In this document: one piece after another, positions 14,223 to 21,650 of the stretch
Position numbering within the stretch: position 1 is the first letter of the stretch
Layout of the letters: each line of letters starts with the position of its first letter
Translations under genes and position numbers: made by a program
Assembly (NCBI GenBank): GCA_000437915.1
Contig: FR900993.1
Span: 11,469-34,982, forward strand
Direction of reading: 5' to 3'
DNA length: 23,514 nt
From: Subdoligranulum sp. CAG:314
GTDB lineage: Bacteria; Bacillota; Clostridia; Christensenellales; CAG-314
The notes under the pieces: model-generated
What the model was told of the DNA's origin: nothing
What the model saw: the letters and a program-made list of their open reading frames with translations, nothing else
The model's database searches: none

Positions 14223-15859
14223 CAATGAGTTTCTCCCGCGCGGGAAAAATCTATTTCAAAGCTCGTACCCTCTCCGAGCCTGCTTTCCACATTGAGCCTC
14301 CAGCCGGCTCTGCGGCACAGCTTTTTGACTATCGCAAGCCCCAGACCGAACCCGCCCCCGCTGCCGCCGTGCGACGTATCCACAGTGTAAAACCTGTCGA
14401 AAATTCTCGGCAGATTTTCTTCGCTTATGCCTATACCCGTGTCGGACACAAGCAGCTTTTCATGCGTCAGCATGACAAAAATGCTTCCGTTTTGCCTGTT
14501 GTAACGAATGGCGTTGCTGATAAGGTTGTTTACCACCTCCGTCAGCCTTTCCCGACGGGACATTATTTTCACGTCGGGCGCTATGTCCTTTGAAAAGATT
14601 ATGTTTTTCTCCGCTATCGCGGGAGCAAAGGAATCCGTCGCCTGTTCGAGCAGCTCGGAAAGATTGACTTCATAGTCGGGCAGCTCGTCGTTGTCCAATG
14701 CGGAAAAATTTATTATGCTTTTTATCAACGCGGCAAGCCGCTTGCTCTGTTCTATGATTATATCCGCGCTCTTTGCGCATTTTTCCGGCGGGAGACCGTT
14801 TTTAATCAGTTCCGCAAAGCCGCTTATGCTTGTCAGAGGGGTATTCATTTCGTGCGTCACGTTTGCGATAAAGTCGTTTTTCGAGCGTTCGGCGCGCTTT
14901 GTTTCGGTTACGTCCGTTATCAAAAGCACGTTTGCGTCCTCCGTCGGATTGAAACGCAAAGCATAGTCGCGCCCGTTGAACGCGCGGTAAAGCAAAGCGT
15001 TTTCACGGCTTGAAATAACTTCCGAAACCTCTTCGTCGCTGTAAAACAAAGCGATGTAGTTTTCCCCGTCGTAGTAGTCGAGCAGTTTGGTCGCCGTGCG
15101 GTTGATTAAAACTATATCCGATTTGTCGCGGAAAATGACTATCCCGTGCTCCATGTTGTCAAGTATAAGATTTTCCAGCTTTCTGTCGTTTTCCAGCTTC
15201 TTTATCTTGTCGTCAATGCGCCTGTTCATATCCGACATGATGTCCGCCAAGGGTTTAAGCTCGGCATAGCTCGTTTTTATATCCGTGTTTCCCGTCTTTG
15301 CAGCCTGTTCGGTAAGCCGCTCCACGGGTTTAAGAAAAAAGCCCGTGGCAAGCCAGGTGAACAACAGGCACACCGCAACGTCGGCGACGGCAAACCAGAC
15401 AAGCGTCGGCACGGCGTCCGCAAACACCGCCCACTGAGAGGACGCGCTTATCGAAACGCGCACCAGCAAATCGTCGAATTTCTGACAGAGGTAAATACTG
15501 TTTTCTCCGAGAGTCTGACTTTTTCTCACGGCAAAGCCGCGACCGTCTTTCAACGCCGCAATTACTTCCTCTCTGTCCGCATGGTTCTGCGTCACGTCCC
15601 CCTTTTCGCTGTCGGCGAGCACATCGCCGTCAAGCGCCATAAAGGTCACGCGGGCGCCGTCAAGCGCGGCGGAAAACCTTTCCGCCCCCGTTTCGTCGGG
15701 CGGATAAAGTTCCCTGTCGTAAAAATTCATAAAGGTTGAAAGATGCTCTTTTCCGTATTCGACGGAATTTGCATAGTAAATGTTGGTGGACACCAACGAA
15801 AATACAAGCAGTCCGACGATTGTTATCAAAAGAGACACCCAAAGAATTCTTTTTCTCAT
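14222..15859 (-). CDS. PhoR/WalK-type sensor histidine kinase
   Basis: A 545-residue membrane kinase. In order: transmembrane helix 1 (about 5-27), an extracytoplasmic sensor domain (28-147), transmembrane helix 2 (about 150-177), a HAMP-like linker, a PAS domain (about 225-320), the dimerisation helix with NVTHEMNTPLTSI (phospho-acceptor His336), then the ATPase domain with NLISNAIRYN (445-454), DTGIGI (473-478) and GFGLGLA (503-509). The order matches PhoR of Gram-positive bacteria. The ATG at 15859 overlaps the regulator stop as ATGA. Given the Na/Pi transporter at the head of the operon, phosphate limitation is the likely signal, though this is inferred from context. Confidence 0.93.
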   Translation of the reverse strand: MRKRILWVSLLITIVGLLVFSLVSTNIYYANSVEYGKEHLSTFMNFYDRELYPPDETGAERFSAALDGARVTFMALDGDVLADSEKGDVTQNHADREEVIAALKDGRGFAVRKSQTLGENSIYLCQKFDDLLVRVSISASSQWAVFADAVPTLVWFAVADVAVCLLFTWLATGFFLKPVERLTEQAAKTGNTDIKTSYAELKPLADIMSDMNRRIDDKIKKLENDRKLENLILDNMEHGIVIFRDKSDIVLINRTATKLLDYYDGENYIALFYSDEEVSEVISSRENALLYRAFNGRDYALRFNPTEDANVLLITDVTETKRAERSKNDFIANVTHEMNTPLTSISGFAELIKNGLPPEKCAKSADIIIEQSKRLAALIKSIINFSALDNDELPDYEVNLSELLEQATDSFAPAIAEKNIIFSKDIAPDVKIMSRRERLTEVVNNLISNAIRYNRQNGSIFVMLTHEKLLVSDTGIGISEENLPRIFDRFYTVDTSHGGSGGGFGLGLAIVKKLCRRAGWRLNVESRLGEGTSFEIDFSRAGETH

Positions 15860-16521
15860 TTCAGCACTTCGGATTTGCCCAGCTTGTATCCCACTCCGAA
15901 CACCGTTTCTATGTTGTGCACGCCCAGCTTCCTTAACCGCGCGATGTGGTTGTCCACGGTACGCGTTTCTCCCTCGTCGTATCCCCACACGGCGTCGAGG
16001 ATGGCGTCGCGGCTCAACGCCCTGCCCTCGTTGCGCATGAGAAACCTGAGCAGATGAAACTCCTTGTTGTTAAGCTCCACTGTCCTGCCGTCAATGGAAA
16101 CCGACATGGATTTTTCGTCCAGACTGATGTTTCCGCATACCAAAACGTCGCTGACAGCCTGCTTGCGCAGCGCTACGTTGACGCGGGCGGTAAGCTCCAA
16201 AACTCCGAAAGGCTTGGAAATATAGTCGTCCGCGCCCAGATTAAGTCCCTTTACCTTGTCGGACTCCTGCCCCAACGCGCTGAGCATGATGCAGGCGACC
16301 TGAGGATAGCTCTGTTTGAGCTTTTTGAGCACGTCCAGCCCACTGCCGTCGGGCAGCATAATATCCAAAAGAGCCACCGCGGGCAGGTGTTGATTCAACG
16401 CGGCATTGAAATCCGCCACGGTGTTGAAACATACCGTGTCTATGTCCGCCATTTCCAGCGCGCACCGTACAAGCTCGCAGATACTTTTGTCGTCTTCCAG
16501 CAAAAAAACCGTTCCTTTCAT
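15856..16521 (-). CDS. PhoB/PhoP-type response regulator (OmpR family)
   Basis: A 221-residue regulator. The receiver domain has the acidic pair Asp10/Asp11, phosphorylation site Asp53 in LLDIMLPDGSG, Ser81 and Lys103 in the KPF motif. The C-terminal winged helix (about 125-218) contains LNNKEFHLLRFLMRNEGRALSR and TRTVDNHIARLRKL, typical of OmpR/PhoB proteins. It is expected to bind direct repeats about 11 bases apart, and four such repeats lie in front of this operon at 18206-18258. GAGG precedes the ATG by 8 bases, and the gene follows the transporter by 10 bases. Confidence 0.94.
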   Translation of the reverse strand: MKGTVFLLEDDKSICELVRCALEMADIDTVCFNTVADFNAALNQHLPAVALLDIMLPDGSGLDVLKKLKQSYPQVACIMLSALGQESDKVKGLNLGADDYISKPFGVLELTARVNVALRKQAVSDVLVCGNISLDEKSMSVSIDGRTVELNNKEFHLLRFLMRNEGRALSRDAILDAVWGYDEGETRTVDNHIARLRKLGVHNIETVFGVGYKLGKSEVLK

Positions 16522-16531
16522 TCGAGTTTCC

Positions 16532-18169
16532 TCACATTTCTATCGAGTGGGCAATGTAAGTAAGGTGGTCGGCGGCGCGTTCGAGGTTGCCCACAAGATT
16601 GATGAACACTCCGCTTGACGCGGGCTGACATTTACCCTCGTTGAGCCTGCGTATGTGGTTGGTAATAAGCTGCTTTCTCGCCTTGTCGATTTCCTCCTCC
16701 GTTTCGTCGACGCGCGCCAGCAGCAGACGGTTTCTCTGCGTAAAACACTCCGCAGTGTGCTCGTAAAGCTCGTTTATTTTGACAAACATTGCTTTGAGCG
16801 CGCCAATCACTTCGTCGGAGAAAACGAGCTTGTCGGCAATCACGCTGTCGGTATATTTGGTTATGTTGTCCGCCAGCTCGGATATACGCATTATGTCGCC
16901 CAACACATAGTGAAAGGCGGCTATGGTTTTTTCGTCGGCGTAAGTCACGTCGCGCGCCGACAACTCCACCAGAAAATCCTGTATGCTTTTGTTTATTTCC
17001 TCTACCTCGGCGCAAATTTCCTTTACGTTCCTTTTACCCGCCCCGTCCTTGGCTATAAACGCCTCGAATGCGGCGGTAAGACCGTTCATGGACAGCCCGC
17101 ACATACGGGCGGTTTCCTTGACCGTCTGATTCATCGCCACCGCGGGAGTGTTGAGAATACGCTCGTCGAGAAAGGTCTGAGAAACAGCCGCCTTTGTTTT
17201 GTTCTTTTTGTCTCTGATAATAAAAATGGAAATTTTGACAAAAACCTTTGCCAGAGGCAAAAACAGCGCCGTGCACACTACGTTGAAAAACGTGTGGAAC
17301 ATGGCTATCTGCGTCGCGGGCAAGCCCGGGAACCATCTCTCAAAGGTCGCCCCCATAAATCCCGGCCAAATCAACAGCACCGTCATAAACAATACCGCGC
17401 CGAAGGTGTTGAACATGAGATGTATAAGCGCGGCTCTGCGAGCGTTTGTTCCCGTGCCTATTGATGACATAAGCGCCGTCACGCAAGTGCCTATGTTGGT
17501 GCCAAGCACAACGTAAAGCACGGAATTGCCTCCCGAGCCGATTACTATGCCCGCCGCCGCCATAGATATGATTATCGACGTGACAGCCGAGCTGCTCTGT
17601 ATGATTCCCGTTACGATTATCCCGATAAGCAAAAGAAGAAAAGGATTTTCCACGCTTGCGAAGGCGTTTGTCACCACCTCGCTTTCGCGGAAAAATTTCA
17701 TGGAGTCCGACATAAACTGCAAGCCCAAAAATATCAGCCCCAAGCCGCACATGAGATTTGCGGCAGCCTTTGTGCCGTCCTTTTTGGCAAACATCGCGGT
17801 AAAAGCTCCGACGCTTGTCAACGCCATTGCCAACGATATGAAATCGAAGGTTTGCAGCGCGGCTATCTGCGCCGTGATTGTCGTGCCTATGTTGGCGCCC
17901 ATGATTATCGTCGTCGCCTGATACAGCGACATGATGCCCGCATTTACCAAACCCACTACCATGACGGTGGTAAGAGAAGAGCTTTGAACCACCATTGTGG
18001 ACACACACCCGATTCCCACCCCGACAAAACCGTTTTTAGAGGTTTTGTTGAACAGACTTTTCAGGCGGTTGTTGGCAAGTTTTTCCATGCTCTCGCTCAA
18101 CAGCTTTACGCCGATGAGGAAAGCTCCCAGACCGCCGAGAAAGGACGCGACGGCATATACGTACTGCAT
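16532..18169 (-). CDS. Na/Pi cotransporter family protein with PhoU-like C-terminus
   Basis: A 545-residue sodium-dependent phosphate carrier of the NptA/YjbB type. Two inverted Na_Pi_cotrans repeats each carry the QSSS substrate motif (62-65 and 191-194), with about eight to nine hydrophobic segments up to residue 320. The remaining 200 residues are helical and charged, resembling a PhoU domain, as in many bacterial members. Such proteins move phosphate with sodium; direction (uptake or efflux) differs between members and cannot be read from the sequence. GGAG lies 11 bases before the ATG. It is first in an operon with the response regulator and kinase, which points to phosphate-dependent control. 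Confidence 0.93.
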   Translation of the reverse strand: MQYVYAVASFLGGLGAFLIGVKLLSESMEKLANNRLKSLFNKTSKNGFVGVGIGCVSTMVVQSSSLTTVMVVGLVNAGIMSLYQATTIIMGANIGTTITAQIAALQTFDFISLAMALTSVGAFTAMFAKKDGTKAAANLMCGLGLIFLGLQFMSDSMKFFRESEVVTNAFASVENPFLLLLIGIIVTGIIQSSSAVTSIIISMAAAGIVIGSGGNSVLYVVLGTNIGTCVTALMSSIGTGTNARRAALIHLMFNTFGAVLFMTVLLIWPGFMGATFERWFPGLPATQIAMFHTFFNVVCTALFLPLAKVFVKISIFIIRDKKNKTKAAVSQTFLDERILNTPAVAMNQTVKETARMCGLSMNGLTAAFEAFIAKDGAGKRNVKEICAEVEEINKSIQDFLVELSARDVTYADEKTIAAFHYVLGDIMRISELADNITKYTDSVIADKLVFSDEVIGALKAMFVKINELYEHTAECFTQRNRLLLARVDETEEEIDKARKQLITNHIRRLNEGKCQPASSGVFINLVGNLERAADHLTYIAHSIEM

Positions 18170-18205
18170 AAAGAAATTCTCCTTTACGATTTTGCTACAC
18201 GGGAA

Positions 18206-18258
18206 TTGTAATATACATTTGTAATATACCTTTCCCCCGTTTGTAATAAAATTGTAAT
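18206..18258 (-). promoter_or_regulatory. Four ATTACAA repeats, PhoP-box-like, before the Na/Pi operon
   Basis: The heptamer TTGTAAT (ATTACAA on the coding strand) occurs at 18206, 18219, 18241 and 18252. The steps of 13, 22 and 11 bases put most copies on one face of the helix. B. subtilis PhoP binds TTAACA-like repeats spaced about 11 bp, so this is a good candidate for binding by the encoded PhoB-like regulator. TATATT elements between repeats (18210-18215, 18223-18228) could serve as the -10 box; no -35 consensus is present, as expected for an activated promoter. Confidence 0.65.
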
Positions 18259-18266
18259 AAAACGGC

Positions 18267-19202
18267 TTACTTGCCTTTTTTTCTGCCGGCAGGAGTCAAA
18301 AAAGACGTCCCTTTAAAAAACGCAAGCCGCAAGCCGAAAACAATCGCGGCTACAACCGCGGTAGACGCGACAAACAGCCACAGCTGCGACGACATACCTA
18401 TTGAACGTCCGAAAAAATCGAGATTCATGGAAAAGCCCTCTCTCAGACCTTCCGCCGCTTGAACAGACAACGAAGAAATTTCTTCAAGCGCGCCGCGCAT
18501 AAACAAATTGCGGAAAGCTCCGGCGGAGTACGTGCCGGGCAGCAACAGCGCGCCGAAACGCACAGCCTTCGGAAACATGGAAAGCGGCATATACGCGCCT
18601 ACAAGAAAACCTATCGCCGCGCTCATTATGCCCGTAAAAGCTCCGTGCGCCCCCTGCGTGGAGATGAACGAACAAATAATAACGGACAGCAATGCGGCAA
18701 AAAGCGCCGACAGCGCCGTAAGCCCGACAATCCCGAATACGTCCTTGGCGGACAAATACCAGCCCGTGAGCGCAAGATAAACGAAAGCCACGATAAGCAC
18801 GGCGAAACAGATGCACAGCGAAACCGCAAAAACCGAAGTAAGGTAACTCAGTCCGACAATGTGCCGTTTTATCGGAGAAACAAGCATATCGGACATATTT
18901 CCCGACTCACGGTCTCTGACCAAAATACTTTGCGCCGAAAAAGGCACAGTAATACAAGCTACGGAGAGCACTCCCGCAAGCATCCAGCCGTCAACAAAGG
19001 CTTTTGCCAAAGTCTCGGGCACTTCCGCACCCGAAAGATAGGCTTTTAAGGAATCCAGCTGCACGTCGCCGAGAAAAATCACATAGAGCATAAGCACTAT
19101 GAGCGGCGCAAGCAGCGAAAAGAAAACACCTGCTTTGTCTTTGAGAAAAATTTTTATTCCCCTTTTTGTCAGACCGGCAAGCGCGTAAAAATCGCTTTTC
19201 AT
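18267..19202 (-). CDS. ABC-2 type transporter permease
   Basis: A 311-residue membrane protein of the ABC2_membrane family with six hydrophobic segments. One lies near residues 20-45, then after an extracytoplasmic loop four follow between about 95 and 215, and a last one is near 275-295. The cytoplasmic segment VRDRESGNMSDMLVSPIKRH is the conserved motif of this exporter type (compare drug and polyketide exporters of the DrrB/YadH kind). Its ATG overlaps the stop of the ATPase gene as ATGA, so the two make one exporter. The substrate is unknown. No terminator is visible between its stop and the Pho-like repeats, so read-through into the phosphate operon is possible. Confidence 0.9.
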   Translation of the reverse strand: MKSDFYALAGLTKRGIKIFLKDKAGVFFSLLAPLIVLMLYVIFLGDVQLDSLKAYLSGAEVPETLAKAFVDGWMLAGVLSVACITVPFSAQSILVRDRESGNMSDMLVSPIKRHIVGLSYLTSVFAVSLCICFAVLIVAFVYLALTGWYLSAKDVFGIVGLTALSALFAALLSVIICSFISTQGAHGAFTGIMSAAIGFLVGAYMPLSMFPKAVRFGALLLPGTYSAGAFRNLFMRGALEEISSLSVQAAEGLREGFSMNLDFFGRSIGMSSQLWLFVASTAVVAAIVFGLRLAFFKGTSFLTPAGRKKGK

Positions 19203-20116
19203 ATTTCCTCCCCGCTCGGAGATTTTCCCGTCACAGCAAGAAACACGTCGTCCATGCTGCCCTTTGTGACCTCGAAATCCTTTGCCAATTTGTCAAATTT
19301 GTTGAGAAAAGCCTTTGCCTGCGCGCTGTCCGCAACCGCTATATGATAGCAATCGTTTGCGTAAAAAACTTCGTAATCTTTGAGCAAAGCGTCCGTTTCG
19401 TCGGAGCGCTCCGCATACAGCTTGACGCAGTCGCGCGAATAGCGGTTTTTCAAGGAGACGGGCGAACCCTGCGCCGCTATTTTGCCGCTGTCCATTATTA
19501 TTATTTCGTCGGCACGGTCGGCCTCCTCCATGTAATGAGTGGTAAGCAGCACCGTCATGCCCGTTTCCCTTCTCAGATTTTCGATTGTCTCCCACACCGA
19601 AAGGCGGGACTGCGGGTCCAAACCCGTCGTCGGCTCGTCGAGTATCAGCAGCTTTGGCGTGTGAATCAGCGCGCGGGCAATGTCCGTCCGCCGCCGCTGC
19701 CCGCCGGAAAGCTTGCCGTATTGCCTCGAAAATATTTCTTTTAAATCAAGCATACCGTCGAGGTTCTTCAGCCGCTCGCGCGCCTGCGTTCCGTTTAAAC
19801 CGTAAAAACCGGCTCTGAGCAGCAGATTGTCCGACACGGACAACGTTCTGTCCATAATCGAGCCTTGAAACACGACGCCTATGTTTGCGCGCACTTCGTC
19901 CGGCTGCAAATCCACGTCGGCGCCGCATACCCTTACGCAACCCGCGTCCTTTTTCAAAAGAGTACATATTATGTTGATTGTCGTGCTCTTTCCCGCACCG
20001 TTTTGCCCAAGCAGGGCGACCAACCCGCCCTGCGACACGGAAAAATCCACGCCGTCCACCGCCTTGACTTTGCCGAAATACTTTTTCAGCCCTTCCGCTT
20101 TCAAAATTTCTTGCAT
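19199..20116 (-). CDS. ABC transporter ATP-binding protein (DrrA/CcmA type)
   Basis: A 305-residue ATPase that powers the adjacent ABC-2 permease. Walker A GQNGAGKST (37-45), Q-loop at VVFQGS, signature LSGGQ (136-140), Walker B LLILDE (156-161) and the H-loop in LLTTHYMEEADRADE are all intact. A C-terminal domain of about 80 residues ends in KGSMDDVFLAVTGK, common in DrrA-like drug or polymer exporters. No Shine-Dalgarno sequence lies in the predicted transcript: the TATAAT box ends 7 bases before the ATG, which implies a leaderless mRNA. Confidence 0.94.
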   Translation of the reverse strand: MQEILKAEGLKKYFGKVKAVDGVDFSVSQGGLVALLGQNGAGKSTTINIICTLLKKDAGCVRVCGADVDLQPDEVRANIGVVFQGSIMDRTLSVSDNLLLRAGFYGLNGTQARERLKNLDGMLDLKEIFSRQYGKLSGGQRRRTDIARALIHTPKLLILDEPTTGLDPQSRLSVWETIENLRRETGMTVLLTTHYMEEADRADEIIIMDSGKIAAQGSPVSLKNRYSRDCVKLYAERSDETDALLKDYEVFYANDCYHIAVADSAQAKAFLNKFDKLAKDFEVTKGSMDDVFLAVTGKSPSGEEI

Positions 20117-20123
20117 AAAAAAT

Positions 20124-20132
20124 ATTATAGCA
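20124..20132 (-). promoter_or_regulatory. Extended -10 promoter of the ABC exporter
   Basis: TGCTATAAT on the minus strand is a consensus extended -10 element; no -35 match is found at normal spacing. The start point falls at 20116-20118, at or next to the ATG of the ATPase gene. Confidence 0.7.
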
Positions 20133-20180
20133 TACTTCTCCGAAAATACTTTAACGAAAAATCATATTTATTTTTTTATT

Positions 20181-20192
20181 GCAATTAATTGC
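20181..20192. repeat. Perfect 12-bp palindrome between divergent promoters
   Basis: GCAATTAATTGC is a perfect palindrome midway between the ABC exporter promoter and the tRNA-Pro promoter. It may be an operator for the exporter, but this is not supported by any encoded regulator next to it. Confidence 0.4.
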
Positions 20193-20209
20193 CGAAAGCC
20201 TCAAAAAAC

Positions 20210-20238
20210 TTGACATAAGTCTCGTTTTGAGTTAAACT
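20210..20238 (+). promoter_or_regulatory. Promoter of tRNA-Pro
   Basis: TTGACA (20210-20215), a 17-base spacer and TAAACT (20233-20238) place the start near 20245, ten bases before the mature tRNA. Confidence 0.85.
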
Positions 20239-20254
20239 TCTGTTCGTCGGTCGG

Positions 20255-20331
20255 CGAGGCGTAGCGCAGTTTGGTAGCGCGCTTGCTTCGGGAGCAAGAG
20301 GTCGTGGGTTCAAGTCCCGTCGCCTCGACCA
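20255..20331 (+). tRNA. tRNA-Pro (anticodon CGG)
   Basis: A complete 77-base cloverleaf. The acceptor stem is CGAGGCG/CGCCTCG, with discriminator A and an encoded CCA. The D arm is GCGCAGTTTGGTAGCGC. The anticodon stem CTTGC/GCAAG carries the loop TTCGGGA, whose anticodon CGG reads CCG proline codons. The T arm is GTGGG-TTCAAGT-CCCGT. The C1-G72 pair is typical of bacterial proline tRNAs. Confidence 0.97.
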
Positions 20332-20334
20332 AAA

Positions 20335-20369
20335 ATTTGGGGTAAAACGATAATTTTTGCCCCTTTTTT
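20335..20369 (+). terminator. Terminator of tRNA-Pro
   Basis: GGGGTAAAA pairs with TTTTTGCCCC around a short loop, followed by six T. It starts a few bases after the CCA end. Confidence 0.75.
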
Positions 20370-20455
20370 ATTGCCCCCCCCCCCCCCCTATAAAACAGGC
20401 GAAAAGCACCCTCGAAAAAGCAAAAAAATCGTTGTACCCCAAATGTACCCCAAAA
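20335..20455. repeat. Imperfect inverted repeat with C15 tract behind tRNA-Pro
   Basis: The left arm 20335-20360 and the reverse complement of 20420-20444 agree at all but about three positions (shared core ATTTGGGGTAnAACGAT). The right arm is followed by a second copy of its 11-base end (GTACCCCAAAT then GTACCCCAAAA, 20434-20455). Between the arms lies an unbroken run of 15 C (20374-20388). No ORF is seen. The 3' ends of tRNA genes are common integration sites, so this may be the scar of a lost element; no integrase is present in the window. Confidence 0.55.
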
Positions 20456-20495
20456 AATTTTAACGTCAAAAACCCGTTTTCAGAGACAAAAAAGA

Positions 20496-20526
20496 GAACC
20501 GCCTGACCGTAAAAGTCGGGCGGTTC
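20496..20526 (-). terminator. Terminator of the accessory unit (membrane protein and small ORF)
   Basis: GAACCGCC (20496-20503) and GGCGGTTC (20519-20526) form a GC-rich stem, followed on the minus strand by TCTTTTTTG. It ends the unit transcribed from 21505. Confidence 0.85.
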
Positions 20527-20544
20527 CGCAGCTTAGCAAATAAA

Positions 20545-20640
20545 TTACAATTTAAAATCTATCGCGGTATATTTTTCCGCGCCAAAAAACACGGTCTTTT
20601 TGACTGGTGTTTTTGAAATAATCTTATTCGACTTTATTTC
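20545..20640 (-). pseudogene. ORF fragment, possible frameshifted continuation of the small antitoxin-like ORF
   Basis: A 31-codon open stretch without any start codon at its head runs from just after a TGA (20641-20643) to a TAA at 20545. Its sequence (ending VFFGAEKYTAIDFKL) looks protein-like. It directly overlaps the end of the 33-codon ORF in another frame, so one base gained or lost near 20634-20643 would join both into a protein of about 62 residues. This may be coincidence; no homologue is recognised. Confidence 0.25.
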
Positions 20641-20735
20641 TCATCGGTCAAAACCCGCTCCGTCGCTTCCGTTTTTCCTTGTTCGTACTCTATGGCTTGC
20701 TCCAAGCCGAGTTTAACGTCGTCAAAAATATTCAT
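20634..20735 (-). CDS. Small ORF resembling the N-terminus of an HTH antitoxin
   Basis: A 33-residue ORF (MNIFDDVKLGLEQAIEYEQG at its start) with a strong AAGGAG 7 bases before the ATG, 28 bases downstream of the membrane protein gene. The pattern M-N-I-F-x-x-x-K-x-G-L-x-Q-A-I-x-Y-E-x-G resembles the leader of XRE-type antitoxins from RelE/HigB-like toxin-antitoxin pairs, where a helix-turn-helix domain follows. Here the frame stops before any such domain, and no toxin gene is adjacent. It is either a truncated relic or a genuine microprotein; the family resemblance is from memory and not proven. Confidence 0.45.
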   Translation of the reverse strand: MNIFDDVKLGLEQAIEYEQGKTEATERVLTDEK

Positions 20736-20763
20736 GTTCTGTCTCCTTGTTTGCCTTTGCCGT

Positions 20764-21450
20764 TCACCAAACGGGAACATCCATGTTTTTCGTCGTCACC
20801 TTGACTACCCTTTCGTCTACAAGCGTCACCTTTACGCTGCGCACGATTGTTCCGCCGCGCAAAAATCCCCGCCACTGCGTTTTTTCGTAGGTGATTATCA
20901 GCTTTCCGTCTTCCTCATCTTTTAAAGCCGACTGTTCTTCGAACATATTTTGAAGTTCCTCTATTGACGCGCCTTGCTGTATGGATTTCGTTAATTCAAT
21001 AAAATTGAAATGCCTTTCGGCAGTCAGGGACAAAATTAAAAACAACACGCCGAACCCAATCAACGCGCCTAATCCCGTCGGAATTACAATAATATTAGCA
21101 ACCGAATATTTTACAGCCAAAACTACAATATAAATTGAATTAAGGTACAGAAGTACGAATGCACCCGTCAAAGATGAAAACACGCCGAAAAACAAAAACA
21201 TAATAGGTACGCTGCATAAAAGAGAAGTAACAAAATTCCGAATAGGCATATTTGTTAAGTCGGGTATACACACAACGACAACCAAATACGTCAACAAAAC
21301 AGCAAGCAACAAAACAAAAGAGGAATATTTGAAGGCATTTATGCGTTTCAATCCTTTATTTTTGTTTTTGCTCACAAAGTCGCTCAACACCAAACAGGGA
21401 ACGGTTAAAGCAAGGCAGAATACAGCCACCGCAATTATAACAATCCACAT
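20764..21450 (-). CDS. Unknown multi-pass membrane protein
   Basis: A 228-residue protein not recognised. It has about four hydrophobic segments (1-23, 43-64, 78-104 and 106-140), followed by a soluble, probably cytoplasmic region of about 85 residues. That region has a helical acidic part (IQQGASIEELQNMFEEQSAL) and a C-terminal beta-rich part (RSVKVTLVDERVVKVTTKNM). The segment SIEELQNMFEEQ resembles the short helical motifs at the ends of membrane proteins of toxin or immunity clusters, but no assignment is justified. It is more AT-rich than neighbouring housekeeping genes, has its own consensus promoter, and is probably co-transcribed with the small ORF at 20634-20735. AAGGAGAGG precedes the ATG. 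Confidence 0.75.
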   Translation of the reverse strand: MWIVIIAVAVFCLALTVPCLVLSDFVSKNKNKGLKRINAFKYSSFVLLLAVLLTYLVVVVCIPDLTNMPIRNFVTSLLCSVPIMFLFFGVFSSLTGAFVLLYLNSIYIVVLAVKYSVANIIVIPTGLGALIGFGVLFLILSLTAERHFNFIELTKSIQQGASIEELQNMFEEQSALKDEEDGKLIITYEKTQWRGFLRGGTIVRSVKVTLVDERVVKVTTKNMDVPVW

Positions 21451-21476
21451 TTTTCGCGCCTCTCCTTACACAAACA

Positions 21477-21505
21477 ATTATCCATAAATTCCTTCGTTTT
21501 GTCAA
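21477..21505 (-). promoter_or_regulatory. Promoter of the unknown membrane protein
   Basis: TTGACA (21500-21505) and GATAAT (21477-21482) on the minus strand are 17 bases apart, giving a leader of about 20 bases with a Shine-Dalgarno sequence. Confidence 0.88.
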
Positions 21506-21624
21506 GTATTTTAACAAAAAAAACATAAAATCGAAAAAATCAATTCAAGCAAAACGAACACATTTTGCACCCTTTTGTTCAATTTTCGCAAAAACGGTCG
21601 TTTTGGATTTGAGCGCATAAAAAA

Positions 21625-21650
21625 AGCGAAGACTTTTAAATTTCTTCGCT
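21625..21650 (-). terminator. Terminator of the hxlR-VOC-DUF3795 operon
   Basis: AGCGAAGA (21625-21632) and TCTTCGCT (21643-21650) form a stem that overlaps the DUF3795 stop codon and is followed by a run of T on the minus strand. Confidence 0.85.

Noticed and set aside
13721..14593. A 290-codon plus-strand ORF spanning the queT-like gene and the end of the kinase gene
   Set aside because: It crosses a strong terminator and overlaps two well-supported genes in other frames; composition is that of a frame shadow.
18206..18258. The repeated TTGTAAT units as a CRISPR-like array
   Set aside because: The units are only 7 bases long with 4-15 base gaps; they fit regulator binding sites instead.
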